DNA of 64,000 nucleotides from Rhodococcus sp. B50 (GTDB taxonomy: Bacteria > Actinomycetota > Actinomycetes > Mycobacteriales > Mycobacteriaceae): the NCBI RefSeq assembly GCF_013602415.1, contig NZ_WPAG02000002.1, forward strand, positions 2,483,480 to 2,547,479, given 5' to 3'. The notes under the pieces are model-generated. The model saw only the letters and a program-made list of their open reading frames with translations, ran no database searches and had not been told where the DNA came from. This document shows, piece by piece, positions 1-8,628 of this stretch. The first letter of the stretch is position 1; each line of letters begins with the position of its first letter. Both the position numbers and the translations under genes were made by a program.

Positions 1-202
1 GCACGCGATCCCCTACGACGAGCTCCACATGCGAGCGGCCGGCGACAACCGGAAGGATTCGATCGTCAAGGCCGAGCTGTTCGACCGTCATATCCGGCAC
101 CGCTACCGCATCATCGCGGTGCTCGACGACCGCGATCAGGTGGTGCGCATGTGGCGGCGGATGGGACTGGTGTGTTTCCAGGTCGCCGAGGGCGATTTCT
201 GA
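1..202 (+). CDS. Polynucleotide kinase/3'-phosphatase-like HAD protein, C-terminal end (partial)
   Basis: The gene enters from the left edge; the reading frame starting at base 2 gives 66 residues before TGA at 200-202. The visible part contains DNRKDSIVKAELFD followed by VLDDRDQVVRMWRRMG and ends QVAEGDF. This is the pattern of the C-terminal 3'-phosphatase domain of phage T4 Pnkp-type enzymes, where the DDR pair belongs to the HAD acidic active site and the RMWR segment follows it. Such enzymes repair nucleic-acid ends (5'-kinase plus 3'-phosphatase). Whether a kinase domain precedes it cannot be seen. Product assignment is by motif recognition; the next gene lies on the other strand after a short gap. 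Confidence 0.7.
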   Translation, partial: HAIPYDELHMRAAGDNRKDSIVKAELFDRHIRHRYRIIAVLDDRDQVVRMWRRMGLVCFQVAEGDF

Positions 203-238
203 CAGGCACTTGTACACGCCGGGTCCTCGACCGGTGGC

Positions 239-463
239 TCAATCATCCAAGGACACTTCGATACTCAGCGCGGTCGGCGGAACGAACGGCACCCCGCCGA
301 GATCGACGCGTCGGGCCCCGCATCCGACGCAGCGCACGTACAGCACCTGCCCGATCGACGTGGTGTGGCTCGACTCCACACTCCACGCGTGTTCGTGAGC
401 GGGGGTCCGGGTGGGGCATTCCTGTGGGTTCCGAGCTTCGATAGCAGTCATGTCCACCACCAT
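239..463 (-). CDS. Small conserved-looking protein with a CxxC pair
   Basis: A 74-residue frame with typical actinobacterial codon use. Its centre contains the short motif RCVGCGARR, a single CxxC knuckle like one half of a zinc ribbon, preceded by a His-containing stretch (HEHAW). No family is recognised. It is divergent from the CGNR gene, with only 14 bp between the two start codons, which suggests a shared promoter region. An ATG four codons downstream (at 451) is an alternative start. It may be a small metal-binding regulator, but function is unknown and coding status is moderately supported. Confidence 0.5.
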   Translation of the reverse strand: MVVDMTAIEARNPQECPTRTPAHEHAWSVESSHTTSIGQVLYVRCVGCGARRVDLGGVPFVPPTALSIEVSLDD

Positions 464-477
464 GATGTAATGCCCTT

Positions 478-1053
478 ATGCATCTCAACCCTTACGGAGA
501 GTATGCGGTCCTCCTCGCGGCGTCGCTGGCCGACGACTGGCCCGAGGATCGGGCAGGCATCATGGCCCGTACGCGCGAGGTGGGCATGACAATGGACTTC
601 CCGACCGCGCCCGACGACCATCAGCGCACCCGCGAGGTCATCGACGACTGGCTCGCCGTCGTCGACGCGTCCGACCCCCGGGAACGTGCGCGCCTGCTCA
701 ACGAGCAGATGGCCACCGCAGCGGCCTATCCCCGACTGACCGATCACGACGGCGAGGGCTGGCACCTGCACTACCGCGACGAGGTCCAACCGCTCCCCGA
801 CGTGCTCCGCGCGGTGATCAGCGTCGGCACGGCACTGCATCTCACCACGCGCGGAATGCACCGCCTCCACCGGTGTGCGGCATCGGACATGCCGCGGAAC
901 CCGTGCACGGCCGTGGTCGTCGATGTCACCCGCAACGGTCGCCGGCAGTACTGCTCCGTGCGATGCGCGAATCGCGCCGCGGTACGCCGACACCGAGCGA
1001 GGGCGGCGTCGGACCGCCGACCTGCACATCCGTCGACCCGCACAGCCGAGTAG
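478..1053 (+). CDS. CGNR/ABATE zinc-finger family protein
   Basis: A 191-residue protein. The N-terminal about 140 residues match the stress-associated ABATE-type domain layout (helical, with an early YGEYAVLLAASLADDWP segment). The C-terminal about 45 residues form the zinc-finger module with Cys residues in HRCAASD, RNPC, YCSVRC and an Arg-rich tail (RAAVRRHRAR) that usually contacts DNA. The signature normally read as CGNR appears here as CANR. Family members are putative transcription regulators. The start ATG follows a TGTAAT -10-like box by 6 nt, so the mRNA may be leaderless. Confidence 0.75.
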   Translation: MHLNPYGEYAVLLAASLADDWPEDRAGIMARTREVGMTMDFPTAPDDHQRTREVIDDWLAVVDASDPRERARLLNEQMATAAAYPRLTDHDGEGWHLHYRDEVQPLPDVLRAVISVGTALHLTTRGMHRLHRCAASDMPRNPCTAVVVDVTRNGRRQYCSVRCANRAAVRRHRARAASDRRPAHPSTRTAE

Positions 1054-1156
1054 CACATCACGGCACGCGCGAATCGTCCCTCCCCGAGTCTCTGCGAACC
1101 CGGCGTCTTGGGAAGCTGAACCGCAGACACCCCACCGCTCCGGAGGCTCCGACACC

Positions 1157-1819
1157 ATGGCCGCTCGTTCCACCACCCGCCCGCCGAGGATCGACGCTCC
1201 GAAACTCGGTGGTCTCATCGACTCCGACGGCGACGAATTGCTGGCGCACGGAATCGTCGAGAACAACCGCTACACGAACACCGATCTGTCGGAACGGGAT
1301 CTGACGGGGATCGCCCTGTCCGAATGCGTCCTCTCCGCACCGATCGTCGCCGACAGCGACCTCACGAGCGCACGGCTGCGCGACATTCTGTTCGAGCGTA
1401 TGCAGGCACCGAGCCTGTTCGCACCGCGCAGCAGCCTGCACCGGGTGTGCATCCAGGACAGCCGGATCGGTGCGATGGACCTCTTCGATGCGGATCTGCG
1501 CGGTGTCACCGTCGCCGACTCCAAACTCGGCCTGGTCAATCTCCGTGCCGCTACCGGACGGGACGTGCTCTTCCGGGGTTGCATCATCGACGAACTGGAT
1601 CTGGGAGGTGGCACGTTCACGCGCGTCGCCTTCGAGGACTGTTCCGTCGGCGTCCTCGACGTCCACCGCGCTGTCCTGGACCAGGTCGACCTCCGCGGCT
1701 TGCGGATCGGCTCGATCCGCAACATGGGCGGGATGAAGGGAGCAACGATCGACGCCCACCAAGTCGTTGCCCTGGCAGGGCAGTTCGCCGCCCATCTCGG
1801 TCTGCGAGTGGAGGATTGA
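1157..1819 (+). CDS. Pentapeptide-repeat protein
   Basis: A 220-residue protein starting at the ATG preceded by GGAGG (9-nt spacing). Residues about 35-190 show the A(D/N)LXX pentapeptide periodicity: NTDLSERDLTGIALSECVL, then DSDLTSARLRD, and later LFDADLRGVTVADSKL, folding into a right-handed quadrilateral beta-helix. It has no signal peptide or membrane segment, so it is probably cytosolic. Some family members mimic DNA and protect gyrase from quinolones, but most have no known role, and nothing here selects that function. It stands alone on the plus strand; the downstream gap holds a monooxygenase relic. Confidence 0.8.
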   Translation: MAARSTTRPPRIDAPKLGGLIDSDGDELLAHGIVENNRYTNTDLSERDLTGIALSECVLSAPIVADSDLTSARLRDILFERMQAPSLFAPRSSLHRVCIQDSRIGAMDLFDADLRGVTVADSKLGLVNLRAATGRDVLFRGCIIDELDLGGGTFTRVAFEDCSVGVLDVHRAVLDQVDLRGLRIGSIRNMGGMKGATIDAHQVVALAGQFAAHLGLRVED

Positions 1820-1864
1820 TCTCGCCGACCACTCGACGGGTCGGACTCGTTCGGATGGGCCCGA

Positions 1865-1978
1865 CGCGGCGTCGAACGACGACAACTCCCGCAACATCCG
1901 GTCCGTCGACCACGGCCAGTTGAAACTGTTGCGGCCATTGACATCGAAGAAATAACTACGGCAGCCGGCGTTGTACAC
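1865..1978 (-). pseudogene. Relic of a flavin-containing monooxygenase C-terminus
   Basis: In the gap between the pentapeptide gene and the potassium-channel regulator, the minus strand reads for about 38 codons as VYNAGCRSYFFDVNGRN followed by SFNWPWSTDRMLREL. This matches the characteristic C-terminal block of FMO/Baeyer-Villiger-type monooxygenases (Cys-x-Ser-(Y/W)-(Y/F), then (D/N)xxGRN, then WPxST). No Rossmann motif or other upstream part of such a gene precedes it: the upstream DNA is the trkA-like gene in a different frame. It is therefore a fragment without a start or catalytic domains, left by deletion or rearrangement. Confidence 0.6.
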
Positions 1979-1980
1979 CG

Positions 1981-2646
1981 TCAGGCCAATTCGGCGAACC
2001 GTTCGGTCTCGCGCGCCTGCCCGGAGACGATGATCGTGTCGCCGGGAGAAATCACGGTGTCGGCCGTCGCGTAGGTGAATCCCTCCCCCGGCCGCTTGAT
2101 CGCCACCACCGTCACACCGTATCGACTTCGGACCGTCGTCTGCGACAAAGGCTTTCCCACAGCGAATGCCGGTGCGACGGTCTTGACCATGGCGAAGCCG
2201 TCGTCGAACTCGATGTAGTCCATCATCCGCCCACGCACCAGGTGCGCAACGCGTTTGCCCATGTCGTGCTCGGGTCGCACGACATGATGCACGCCGATCT
2301 GGGTGAGGATCCGGGCATGCGCATTGCTGATCGCCTTGGCCCACACGTCGGGTACCGCCATGTTGATCAGCGCCGAGGCCGTGAGCAGACTCGCTTCGAG
2401 GTCCGAACCGATGCCCACGACCGCTCGGCCGTATTCGTGCACCGACAACTGTCGGAGCGATTCCTCATCCGTTGTATCGGCGACGGCCGCGTGCGTGAGG
2501 CGACCCGATATCTTGTCGATCACCGCCTCGCTCGCATCGACACCGAGCACCTCGGTGCCCTGAGCCATCAGTTCGAGAGCAAGCGATTTGCCGAACCGTC
2601 CGAGCCCCAGGACGACGACGACGTCAGCGGCTGGTTTCCTAGCCAA
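1981..2646 (-). CDS. TrkA/KtrA-type potassium channel regulatory subunit
   Basis: A 221-residue cytosolic RCK protein. The N-terminal RCK_N Rossmann fold begins VVVLGLGRFGKSLALEL (GxGxxG nucleotide site) with an acidic residue after strand 2 (VLGVDAS). The C-terminal about 80 residues form an RCK_C/TrkA_C domain (ending DTIIVSGQARE). It would bind NAD(H) or ATP/ADP and gate the membrane subunit encoded just upstream. The start is TTG, with AAAGG 7-8 nt ahead, and it overlaps the 3' end of the channel gene by 8 nt, so the two are translationally coupled. 221 residues is the usual Ktr regulator length. Confidence 0.9.
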   Translation of the reverse strand: MARKPAADVVVVLGLGRFGKSLALELMAQGTEVLGVDASEAVIDKISGRLTHAAVADTTDEESLRQLSVHEYGRAVVGIGSDLEASLLTASALINMAVPDVWAKAISNAHARILTQIGVHHVVRPEHDMGKRVAHLVRGRMMDYIEFDDGFAMVKTVAPAFAVGKPLSQTTVRSRYGVTVVAIKRPGEGFTYATADTVISPGDTIIVSGQARETERFAELA

Positions 2647-4012
2647 TGAAGGGCCTTTCTATGGGTAGTTCGTAGCGGCGACCGCGATCTCGGGCCGCCA
2701 ATGCACTGACGAGCGTGATAGGTCCGATCCTGCCCAGATACATCAGCACCACCAGGATCAGCTGTCCCCAGGACGGCAATTGGGCGGTGATGCCGGTGGA
2801 CAGCCCCACGGTCGCGAACGCCGAGGTGACCTCGAACAGCAGTACGTCGAGGTCGAACGCGGTACCGGCGAGAAGCACGAGTGTCGGCACCATCACCAGC
2901 GCCACGCCGATCAGTGCCACCGCCAGAGCTTGGCGTTGGAGACGCGGATCGATGCGCCGGTCGAACACCGTCACGGACTTCTCCCCTCGCACCTCGGCCG
3001 CGATCACGAACAACAGCAAGGCGAAGGTGGTGACCTTGATACCGCCGGCGGTGCCACCGCTCCCACCTCCGATGAACATCAGGACATCGGTCACCAGTAA
3101 TGTCGCATCATCCACCTGGGCATAGTCGACGCTGTTGAAACCCGCGGTGCGCGGCATGACGCCCTGAAAGGTGGCCATGAGCAGCTTCGCGCCCCAGTCG
3201 TGGCCACGTAGGGTGTGATTCCACTCGAGAAGCAGGATCAACAGCGGGCCGACCACCAGAAGCACCGCGGTGACCACCACCGTCAACCGGGTATGCAGAG
3301 ACCAGCGAGTTCGGTGTCCCCGCAGATGCCGGCCGAGTTCGAACAGCACCGGAAACCCGATGCCGCCGAGGATCACCGCAGCCATCAACGGCACACAGAT
3401 CCACGGATCGTCGGCGAACCCGACGATGTTGTCACTGTAGAGCGCGAACCCGGCGTTGTTGAACGCCGAGATCGCGTGGAAGACACCCAACCACACCGCG
3501 CGGGCCGGAGTCTCGTCGTAGCCGACCGCAAAGCGGATCGCCAGTGATATCGCCACGACGGTTTCGATGAGCACGCTGGTACGCACCACACCGACGACGA
3601 CGCTGCGGACGTCGCCGAGTCCGGACGTACGGACCTCCGCCGCAGCATTGAGCCGGGCCTTCAGGCCGATCCGATCTGCCAGCACCAAACCGATCAGCGA
3701 GGCCATCGTCATGATGCCGAACCCGCCTACTTGGATCAGCCCGACGATCACCCCCTGCCCGAATCCGGACCAGTAGGTGGGAGTGTCCACGACGATCAGA
3801 CCGGTCAGGCACACCGCGGAGGTCGCGGTGAACAGCGCCGCCATCACGCCTGCTCCGACACCGGACTGCGTTGCGGCCGGCGTCAGCAGCAGGACCGTGC
3901 CCACCACGATCGCCGCGGCGAATCCCAGCGCCACCACCCGGGCAGGGCTGTGCGTCAGCCGGGTCGCGAGCCGCCGAATCGGCGCGGACACCACATCGGT
4001 GCGACTACTCAC
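2639..4012 (-). CDS. TrkH/KtrB-family potassium uptake membrane subunit
   Basis: A protein of about 457 residues with eight or more hydrophobic segments and the four-repeat TrkH/KtrB architecture; selectivity-filter-like turns include TSAVCLTGL, FNNAGF, RTAGFNS and FATVGLS, each with the filter Gly. It forms the K+ pore that partners the downstream RCK subunit. The longer GTG start at 4024 is possible, but a TAGTGT -10 box lies 8 nt before the GTG at 4012 (MSSRTDVV), favouring this one with a near-leaderless transcript. It is followed directly by the regulator with an 8-nt overlap. Confidence 0.88.
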   Translation of the reverse strand: MSSRTDVVSAPIRRLATRLTHSPARVVALGFAAAIVVGTVLLLTPAATQSGVGAGVMAALFTATSAVCLTGLIVVDTPTYWSGFGQGVIVGLIQVGGFGIMTMASLIGLVLADRIGLKARLNAAAEVRTSGLGDVRSVVVGVVRTSVLIETVVAISLAIRFAVGYDETPARAVWLGVFHAISAFNNAGFALYSDNIVGFADDPWICVPLMAAVILGGIGFPVLFELGRHLRGHRTRWSLHTRLTVVVTAVLLVVGPLLILLLEWNHTLRGHDWGAKLLMATFQGVMPRTAGFNSVDYAQVDDATLLVTDVLMFIGGGSGGTAGGIKVTTFALLLFVIAAEVRGEKSVTVFDRRIDPRLQRQALAVALIGVALVMVPTLVLLAGTAFDLDVLLFEVTSAFATVGLSTGITAQLPSWGQLILVVLMYLGRIGPITLVSALAARDRGRRYELPIERPFIG

Positions 4013-4070
4013 ACCGCCGAACACTAGACCCGTCGGCCGCGAACCCGGAATCCCGGGGGACCGCTACCGT

Positions 4071-5294
4071 TCAGGCGTTCCCCCGGTGCTCGACGGGAGG
4101 GCACTCCCGCGCGCGCCTCACGACCCGCATCTCATGAATCCAGAGCCCCACACCGCATGCGGGGAAGACGGCACCCAGCACGCACACCGCCGTCCACCCT
4201 CCACCGAAGTACACGAGGGTGGACAGCACACTCCCGAGCGATCCCGCAAGAAAGTAGCAGGTCATGTAGGCGGTATTGAGGCGACTCCGAGCGTCGGACC
4301 GAAGCGGATAGATCAGACTCTGATTGCTGATGTGCGTTCCCTGGATGCCCAGATCCAACAGTGCGACCCCGATCGCCAACGCGGCGACATGACTTTCCCC
4401 CACGGCGAGCAGGACGAAGCTCGCCGCGGTGACGGCGACGAAGAAGCCGGTCTGGCGACGCGCATATCCCCGGTCGGCGAGAGCACCCGCCACACGGGCG
4501 GCCAACGCACCCGCGACACCGAAGAGGGTGAACATCCCGATGCGCGCATCGGACCATCCGTATCCCGGTCCGGCAAGGAGGAATCCTACACTCGTCCAGA
4601 ACACCCCGAACGATGCGTACGTCAGTGCACCGTACGCGATCCGTTGCCGCAGAACAGATTCGGCGGACACCAATCGAATCACCGAAGCCAGCACCGCACG
4701 GTACCCGGCATCGGTGGTGGGGGCCGACTCCGGCAGAGTGCGGATCAACAGCACAGTGAGCAGCATCAGCGTCGCTGCGCATACGAACACCGCTCGCCAG
4801 CCTGCAACCTCGGCGATCAGTCCTGCCACCACCCGGGACAGCAGGATGCCCAGCAACAGACCGGTCATCACGTTGCCGATGACACGTCCACGTTCGTCGT
4901 CGCGGGCGAGACTCGCCGCGAAAGGCACCAGCACCTGGCCCACGACCGATCCCGTACCGACCAGGACGGCACACGCTGCCAGGATCCGCCAGTCCGGCGA
5001 CCACGCCATGACCAGCAATCCGGCAGCGGTGACGAGGAGCATCCAGCGCAGGAGTGTCCGTCGTTCGACCATGTCCCCGATGGGAACGAGGAATGCCAGG
5101 CCGAGCGCGTACCCGATCTGTCCGGCCGTGACCACGAGTCCGACCTCGGCAGTGGAGGCGTCGAAGGTGTCGGCGATGGCGCCGACCAGTGGCTGCGCGT
5201 AATAGCTGTTGGCCACCACCATTCCCGAGGCGAGGGCCATCACCACGACGAGTCGACGATCCATCCGAGGCGTCGAGATATCGGTGCGTGACAT
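4071..5294 (-). CDS. MFS transporter, 12-TM drug/metabolite exporter type
   Basis: A 407-residue protein with twelve predicted hydrophobic segments. The first helix carries the sequence ANSYYAQPLVGAIADTF, typical of a group of bacterial drug-efflux-like MFS proteins, and loop 2-3 has the MFS motif GDMVERRTLLR. It lies divergent from a LysR gene with a 76-bp intergenic region, the usual layout of a transporter controlled by its own regulator. The substrate cannot be told from sequence; export of an amino acid, aromatic or xenobiotic compound is plausible. Confidence 0.85.
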   Translation of the reverse strand: MSRTDISTPRMDRRLVVVMALASGMVVANSYYAQPLVGAIADTFDASTAEVGLVVTAGQIGYALGLAFLVPIGDMVERRTLLRWMLLVTAAGLLVMAWSPDWRILAACAVLVGTGSVVGQVLVPFAASLARDDERGRVIGNVMTGLLLGILLSRVVAGLIAEVAGWRAVFVCAATLMLLTVLLIRTLPESAPTTDAGYRAVLASVIRLVSAESVLRQRIAYGALTYASFGVFWTSVGFLLAGPGYGWSDARIGMFTLFGVAGALAARVAGALADRGYARRQTGFFVAVTAASFVLLAVGESHVAALAIGVALLDLGIQGTHISNQSLIYPLRSDARSRLNTAYMTCYFLAGSLGSVLSTLVYFGGGWTAVCVLGAVFPACGVGLWIHEMRVVRRARECPPVEHRGNA

Positions 5295-5339
5295 GTATCA
5301 GATCGTCGAACGGCGCCCACTGATCTGTCCAACGGGATA

Positions 5340-5369
5340 AATCGATCGATCCCAGAAGTAGAATCGATC
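5340..5369. promoter_or_regulatory. Candidate LysR binding site and leaderless -10 box
   Basis: AATCGATC occurs twice, at 5340-5347 and 5362-5369, 22 bp apart (about two helical turns); the first is extended to the palindrome ATCGATCGAT. A -10 box TAGAAT at 5359-5364 ends 6 nt before the lysR ATG, predicting a leaderless transcript with the second repeat over its start. Arrangement fits autoregulation by the LysR protein; the pairing is inferred. Confidence 0.45.
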
Positions 5370-5370
5370 A

Positions 5371-6249
5371 ATGGAGTTTCGTCAGCTCCGCCATTTCCTG
5401 GCGGTCGTCGAGCACGGTCACTTCACCCGTGCCGCCGAATCCGTGCACCTGTCCCAGTCGGCTCTCAGTGCCTCCGTCCGCGCGCTGGAGAACGAATTGG
5501 GAACACCGTTGTTCGAACGCACCACCCGCTCGGTGGTCCCGACCGATGCCGGCAGGGTGCTCTATCCCTATGCGCAGAGAATGCTCGGGGAAGCGCAGGA
5601 CGCGGTGGCCGCCGTCGGACGGTTGCGGACCGGAGAACTCGGCACATTGACGCTGGGGACAGTGCAGACGTTCACCGCAGTGGACCTTCCCGCACTACTG
5701 GCGCGCCTGCACGGCAGGTTTCCGGGAATCGGAGTGACGCTGAGGGAAGCGACTACGGACGAACTTTTCGATGCCGTGACCACAGCGGAGCTGGACCTGG
5801 CGTTCGTCGCGCTCGATGCACGCCCGCTCCCGTCGGGGCTGACTGCGCTCCGGACCTACCGTGAGGAGCTGACCGTCGTCACGGCCCCGGATCATCCGCT
5901 CGCAGCCGTGACGGAAATCGACATGCACGCCCTGCAGACCTGTTCGTTCGTCGACTTCCAGGCGGGCACCGGTCTGCAGACCACGATCGAGTCGTTGTTC
6001 GCGGCCGCAGGAGTGCAGCGGCACATCACGTTCCGGGTCGGTGACATGGACCGTCTCCTCGAACTGGTCCGCTACGGTCTCGGTGTGGCGGTCGTGCCCG
6101 AACCGATCGCAGAGCGCAGCGGGCTTCGACGGATCCGCATGAACACCGGAAACCGTTGCCGCACTCTCGCACTCGTCGGACGTACCAACGCGTCCCACAG
6201 TAGGGCCGCACGACTGTTCCTCGAACTGCTCACCGATCCGATCGCGTGA
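5371..6249 (+). CDS. LysR-family transcriptional regulator
   Basis: A 292-residue protein. The N-terminal winged helix-turn-helix is clear: MEFRQLRHFLAVVEHGHFTRAAES followed by LSQSALSASVRALENELG and LFERTTRSVVPTDAG. Residues about 90-290 are the periplasmic-binding-like effector domain (LGTVQTFTAVDLPALLARL). Length is standard. It is divergent from the MFS transporter and probably regulates it in response to the transported compound. The ATG sits 6 nt after a TAGAAT box and has no Shine-Dalgarno sequence, so leaderless translation is likely. Confidence 0.9.
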   Translation: MEFRQLRHFLAVVEHGHFTRAAESVHLSQSALSASVRALENELGTPLFERTTRSVVPTDAGRVLYPYAQRMLGEAQDAVAAVGRLRTGELGTLTLGTVQTFTAVDLPALLARLHGRFPGIGVTLREATTDELFDAVTTAELDLAFVALDARPLPSGLTALRTYREELTVVTAPDHPLAAVTEIDMHALQTCSFVDFQAGTGLQTTIESLFAAAGVQRHITFRVGDMDRLLELVRYGLGVAVVPEPIAERSGLRRIRMNTGNRCRTLALVGRTNASHSRAARLFLELLTDPIA

Positions 6250-6271
6250 CGCCGGTGCCGAGCGAGTGTTC

Positions 6272-7699
6272 TCATCCCACCGAGGGTGTTTTCCGGGTGA
6301 TCTCCGAACCGTCCGTCAGGTCCCGCACCTCCGCGTAGCGCTCCCGCACGTGCGGTGTCGGGTCGGCCTCGTAGTGGCGTGTCGCGCCGGATTCCCACGA
6401 CGGGGGCTCGTCGCCTCCGCGCAGCACCCACGCCGCCTGCCTGGCGGCGCCCCGCGCCACGTACTCCCCCGGTTCGGGCACGTCGACGGGCACGCCGAGC
6501 ACGGCCGGCGCCAGCTCGCATACCGCCTGCGAGCGCGCTCCTCCCCCGACGAGCAGCACACGGCAGACCTCGGTGCCCTGCGCCCGGATGTGGTCGATGC
6601 CGTCGGCCAGCGAACACAACAGACCTTCGAAGGCTGCCCGGGCGAGATGCGCGGGGGTCGCTGTGCCGAGCCGGAGTCCGTGCAGCGCTCCGGTCGCGCC
6701 GGGACGATTCGGGGTGCGCTCCCCTTCCAGATACGGGACCAGCACCAGTCCCTCACTGCCGGGCGGTGCCGAGAGCGCGAGCCGGGTGAGTTCGGCATGG
6801 TCGACGCCGAGCATCGTCGCGGTGGCATCCAGCACGCGAGCACCGTTGAGCGTGCACACCAGCGGCAGGTGCCGACCGGTCGCGTCGGCGAAACCCGCGA
6901 CGTACCCGTCCGAATCATGGGCCGGGGTGGACGACACGGCGCACACCACTCCCGACGTGCCGATCGAGACGATCACGTCGCCCTCACGGACGTCGAGGGC
7001 GAGCGCGCCCGCGGCGTTGTCGCCGGCACCGGGCCCGAGTAGGGCGCCGGAACTCGTCTCGCCGACGCGCTCGGCCGGCCCGGCGACCCGCGGGAGGATG
7101 GGACTCGGCCGGCGCAGGGCCAGTTCGAGCAGGTGGTGGCGGTAGGTGTTCGTGGAGGCGTCGAAGTAGCCGGTGCCGCTCGCGTCGCTGCGATCGGTGG
7201 TCAGCCGGTCGAGGTCGCGGTCGGTGCGCATCGTCCACGTCAGCCAGTCGTGCGGCAGGCACAGCGCTGCGGTGCGATCGGCGTTGCCGGGTTCGCGGTC
7301 GGCGAGCCAGCGGGCCTTCGCGACGGTGATCGCGGCGAGCGGGACCACGCCGACGGCATCGGCCCACGCGGCCGGGCCACCGGCCTCGGCGACGAGATCG
7401 GCTGCCGCCGTCGCGGATCGCGTGTCGTTCCACAACAATGCGTCGCGGACGACGTCGCCGCGTTCGTCGAGGCACACCATGCCGTGCTGCTGCGCTCCCA
7501 CCGAGATCGCCGCGACGTCGTCGAGTCCCCCCGCTTCGGAGCACGCCCGGTCGTAGGCGGCACGCCACTCCAGCGGGTCCACCGCGGTGCCGGGTGGGTG
7601 GGGGGCGCGGCCCTCGCGCACGATGCGGCCGGTGTCGGCGTCACATACGACGACCTTGCACGACTGGGTGGACGAGTCGATCCCGGCGACGAGCGTCAT
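6272..7699 (-). CDS. xylB: Xylulokinase-like FGGY carbohydrate kinase
   Basis: A 475-residue FGGY kinase beginning [18 protein letters not shown], with the phosphate-1 motif DSSTQS, a substrate segment GAQQHGMV typical of xylulokinases, WNDTRS, and the second-domain motifs SIGTSGVV and [10 protein letters not shown]. It would phosphorylate D-xylulose made from D-arabitol or xylitol. It is the last gene of the dehydrogenase operon; its ATG overlaps the stop of the sugar-kinase gene (ATGA at 7696-7699), showing translational coupling. Start chosen at that overlap; an in-frame upstream extension is low-complexity Arg-rich and rejected. Confidence 0.88.
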   Translation of the reverse strand: MTLVAGIDSSTQSCKVVVCDADTGRIVREGRAPHPPGTAVDPLEWRAAYDRACSEAGGLDDVAAISVGAQQHGMVCLDERGDVVRDALLWNDTRSATAAADLVAEAGGPAAWADAVGVVPLAAITVAKARWLADREPGNADRTAALCLPHDWLTWTMRTDRDLDRLTTDRSDASGTGYFDASTNTYRHHLLELALRRPSPILPRVAGPAERVGETSSGALLGPGAGDNAAGALALDVREGDVIVSIGTSGVVCAVSSTPAHDSDGYVAGFADATGRHLPLVCTLNGARVLDATATMLGVDHAELTRLALSAPPGSEGLVLVPYLEGERTPNRPGATGALHGLRLGTATPAHLARAAFEGLLCSLADGIDHIRAQGTEVCRVLLVGGGARSQAVCELAPAVLGVPVDVPEPGEYVARGAARQAAWVLRGGDEPPSWESGATRHYEADPTPHVRERYAEVRDLTDGSEITRKTPSVG

Positions 7700-8628
7700 C
7701 GCGCCGCCTCCCGGGCTGCGGTGCGATCGGCCAGGGTGGGCAGATCGGCGCCGGCACGCGCGACGGTCAGACCGGACGTCCACGCCGCGGTGTCGAGCAC
7801 GTCGCGCAGTTCGGCGATGCTGATGCCTCGCAAGCGTTCCCTCCGGTCGGCGCCGAGGAGGCCGCAGGTCCACAATCCGTCGAGCAGACCGGTGGTGAAG
7901 GCATCACCGGCCCCGACCGTGTCGACCACCTCGACCCGCACGGCGGGCACCTCGACCGTTCCGTTCGCGCACAGTGCCACCGCACCGTGCTCGCCGCGGG
8001 TCACCGCGACGATCGCCGGTCCTCGCGAGAGCCATTCCCGTGCGGTGTCGACGGGATCGCGATCGGGCGCGAACCACCGCAGGTCCTCGTCGCTGGCCTT
8101 GACGACATCGGCGAGCGAGACCAGGTGTTCGATGCGTGCCCGTCCGCGTGCGGGGTCGTCGATCAGGGCAGGTCGGACGTTCGGGTCGAAGCTCACCGTG
8201 GACGTCGTCGACTGTTGCGCAACGAGTTCGGCGACGAGATCGCATCCGGGTTCGAGCACCGTGGCGATGGATCCGGTGTGCACGAGCACAGCGTCCGCCG
8301 AGGGTGGCGGCTCGACCGGATCCCAGACGATATCGAACTCGTACTTCGCGGAGCCCTTCTCGTCGATCTCCGCCTGCGCGGTCGCGGTACGGGCGGCTGC
8401 CGCACTCCCTGGGGTCAGCGCCACACCGGAGGCGGTGAGGTGATCGACGATCCGCAAGCCGCGGGCGTCGGTGCCGACGCGTGTCGTGAACCGCACGGGC
8501 CGGCCGAGCCGTCCGAGGCCCAGTGCGACGTTGAGCGGGCTCCCGCCCACGTGCTCGACGGGAGCGGATCCGCCGCGATGGACGATGTCGACGAGGGCCT
8601 CACCGACGACGAGCGCGTGGCCGTTCAT
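7696..8628 (-). CDS. PfkB-family sugar kinase (fructokinase-like)
   Basis: A 310-residue ribokinase-fold protein. N-terminal [17 protein letters not shown] holds the PfkB substrate signature GGxxxN, and the C-terminal [16 protein letters not shown] is PfkB signature 2 with the catalytic base Asp of GAGD. In this operon it most likely phosphorylates the ketose produced by mannitol or sorbitol oxidation (fructose). It overlaps both neighbours by four bases (ATGA at 8625-8628 with the mannitol dehydrogenase and at 7696-7699 with xylB). Exact substrate is inferred from context. Confidence 0.88.
   Translation of the reverse strand: MNGHALVVGEALVDIVHRGGSAPVEHVGGSPLNVALGLGRLGRPVRFTTRVGTDARGLRIVDHLTASGVALTPGSAAAARTATAQAEIDEKGSAKYEFDIVWDPVEPPPSADAVLVHTGSIATVLEPGCDLVAELVAQQSTTSTVSFDPNVRPALIDDPARGRARIEHLVSLADVVKASDEDLRWFAPDRDPVDTAREWLSRGPAIVAVTRGEHGAVALCANGTVEVPAVRVEVVDTVGAGDAFTTGLLDGLWTCGLLGADRRERLRGISIAELRDVLDTAAWTSGLTVARAGADLPTLADRTAAREAAR

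Noticed and set aside
4012..4024. Longer TrkH start at GTG 4024
   Set aside because: It lies inside the predicted -10/start-site region and gives a non-hydrophobic extension; the GTG at 4012 suits the TAGTGT box better, although the difference is small.
5299..5327. CAGATC ... GATCTG inverted repeat between the MFS gene and lysR
   Set aside because: Arms are only six bases with a 17-nt spacer; too weak compared with the phased AATCGATC repeats to be named a site.
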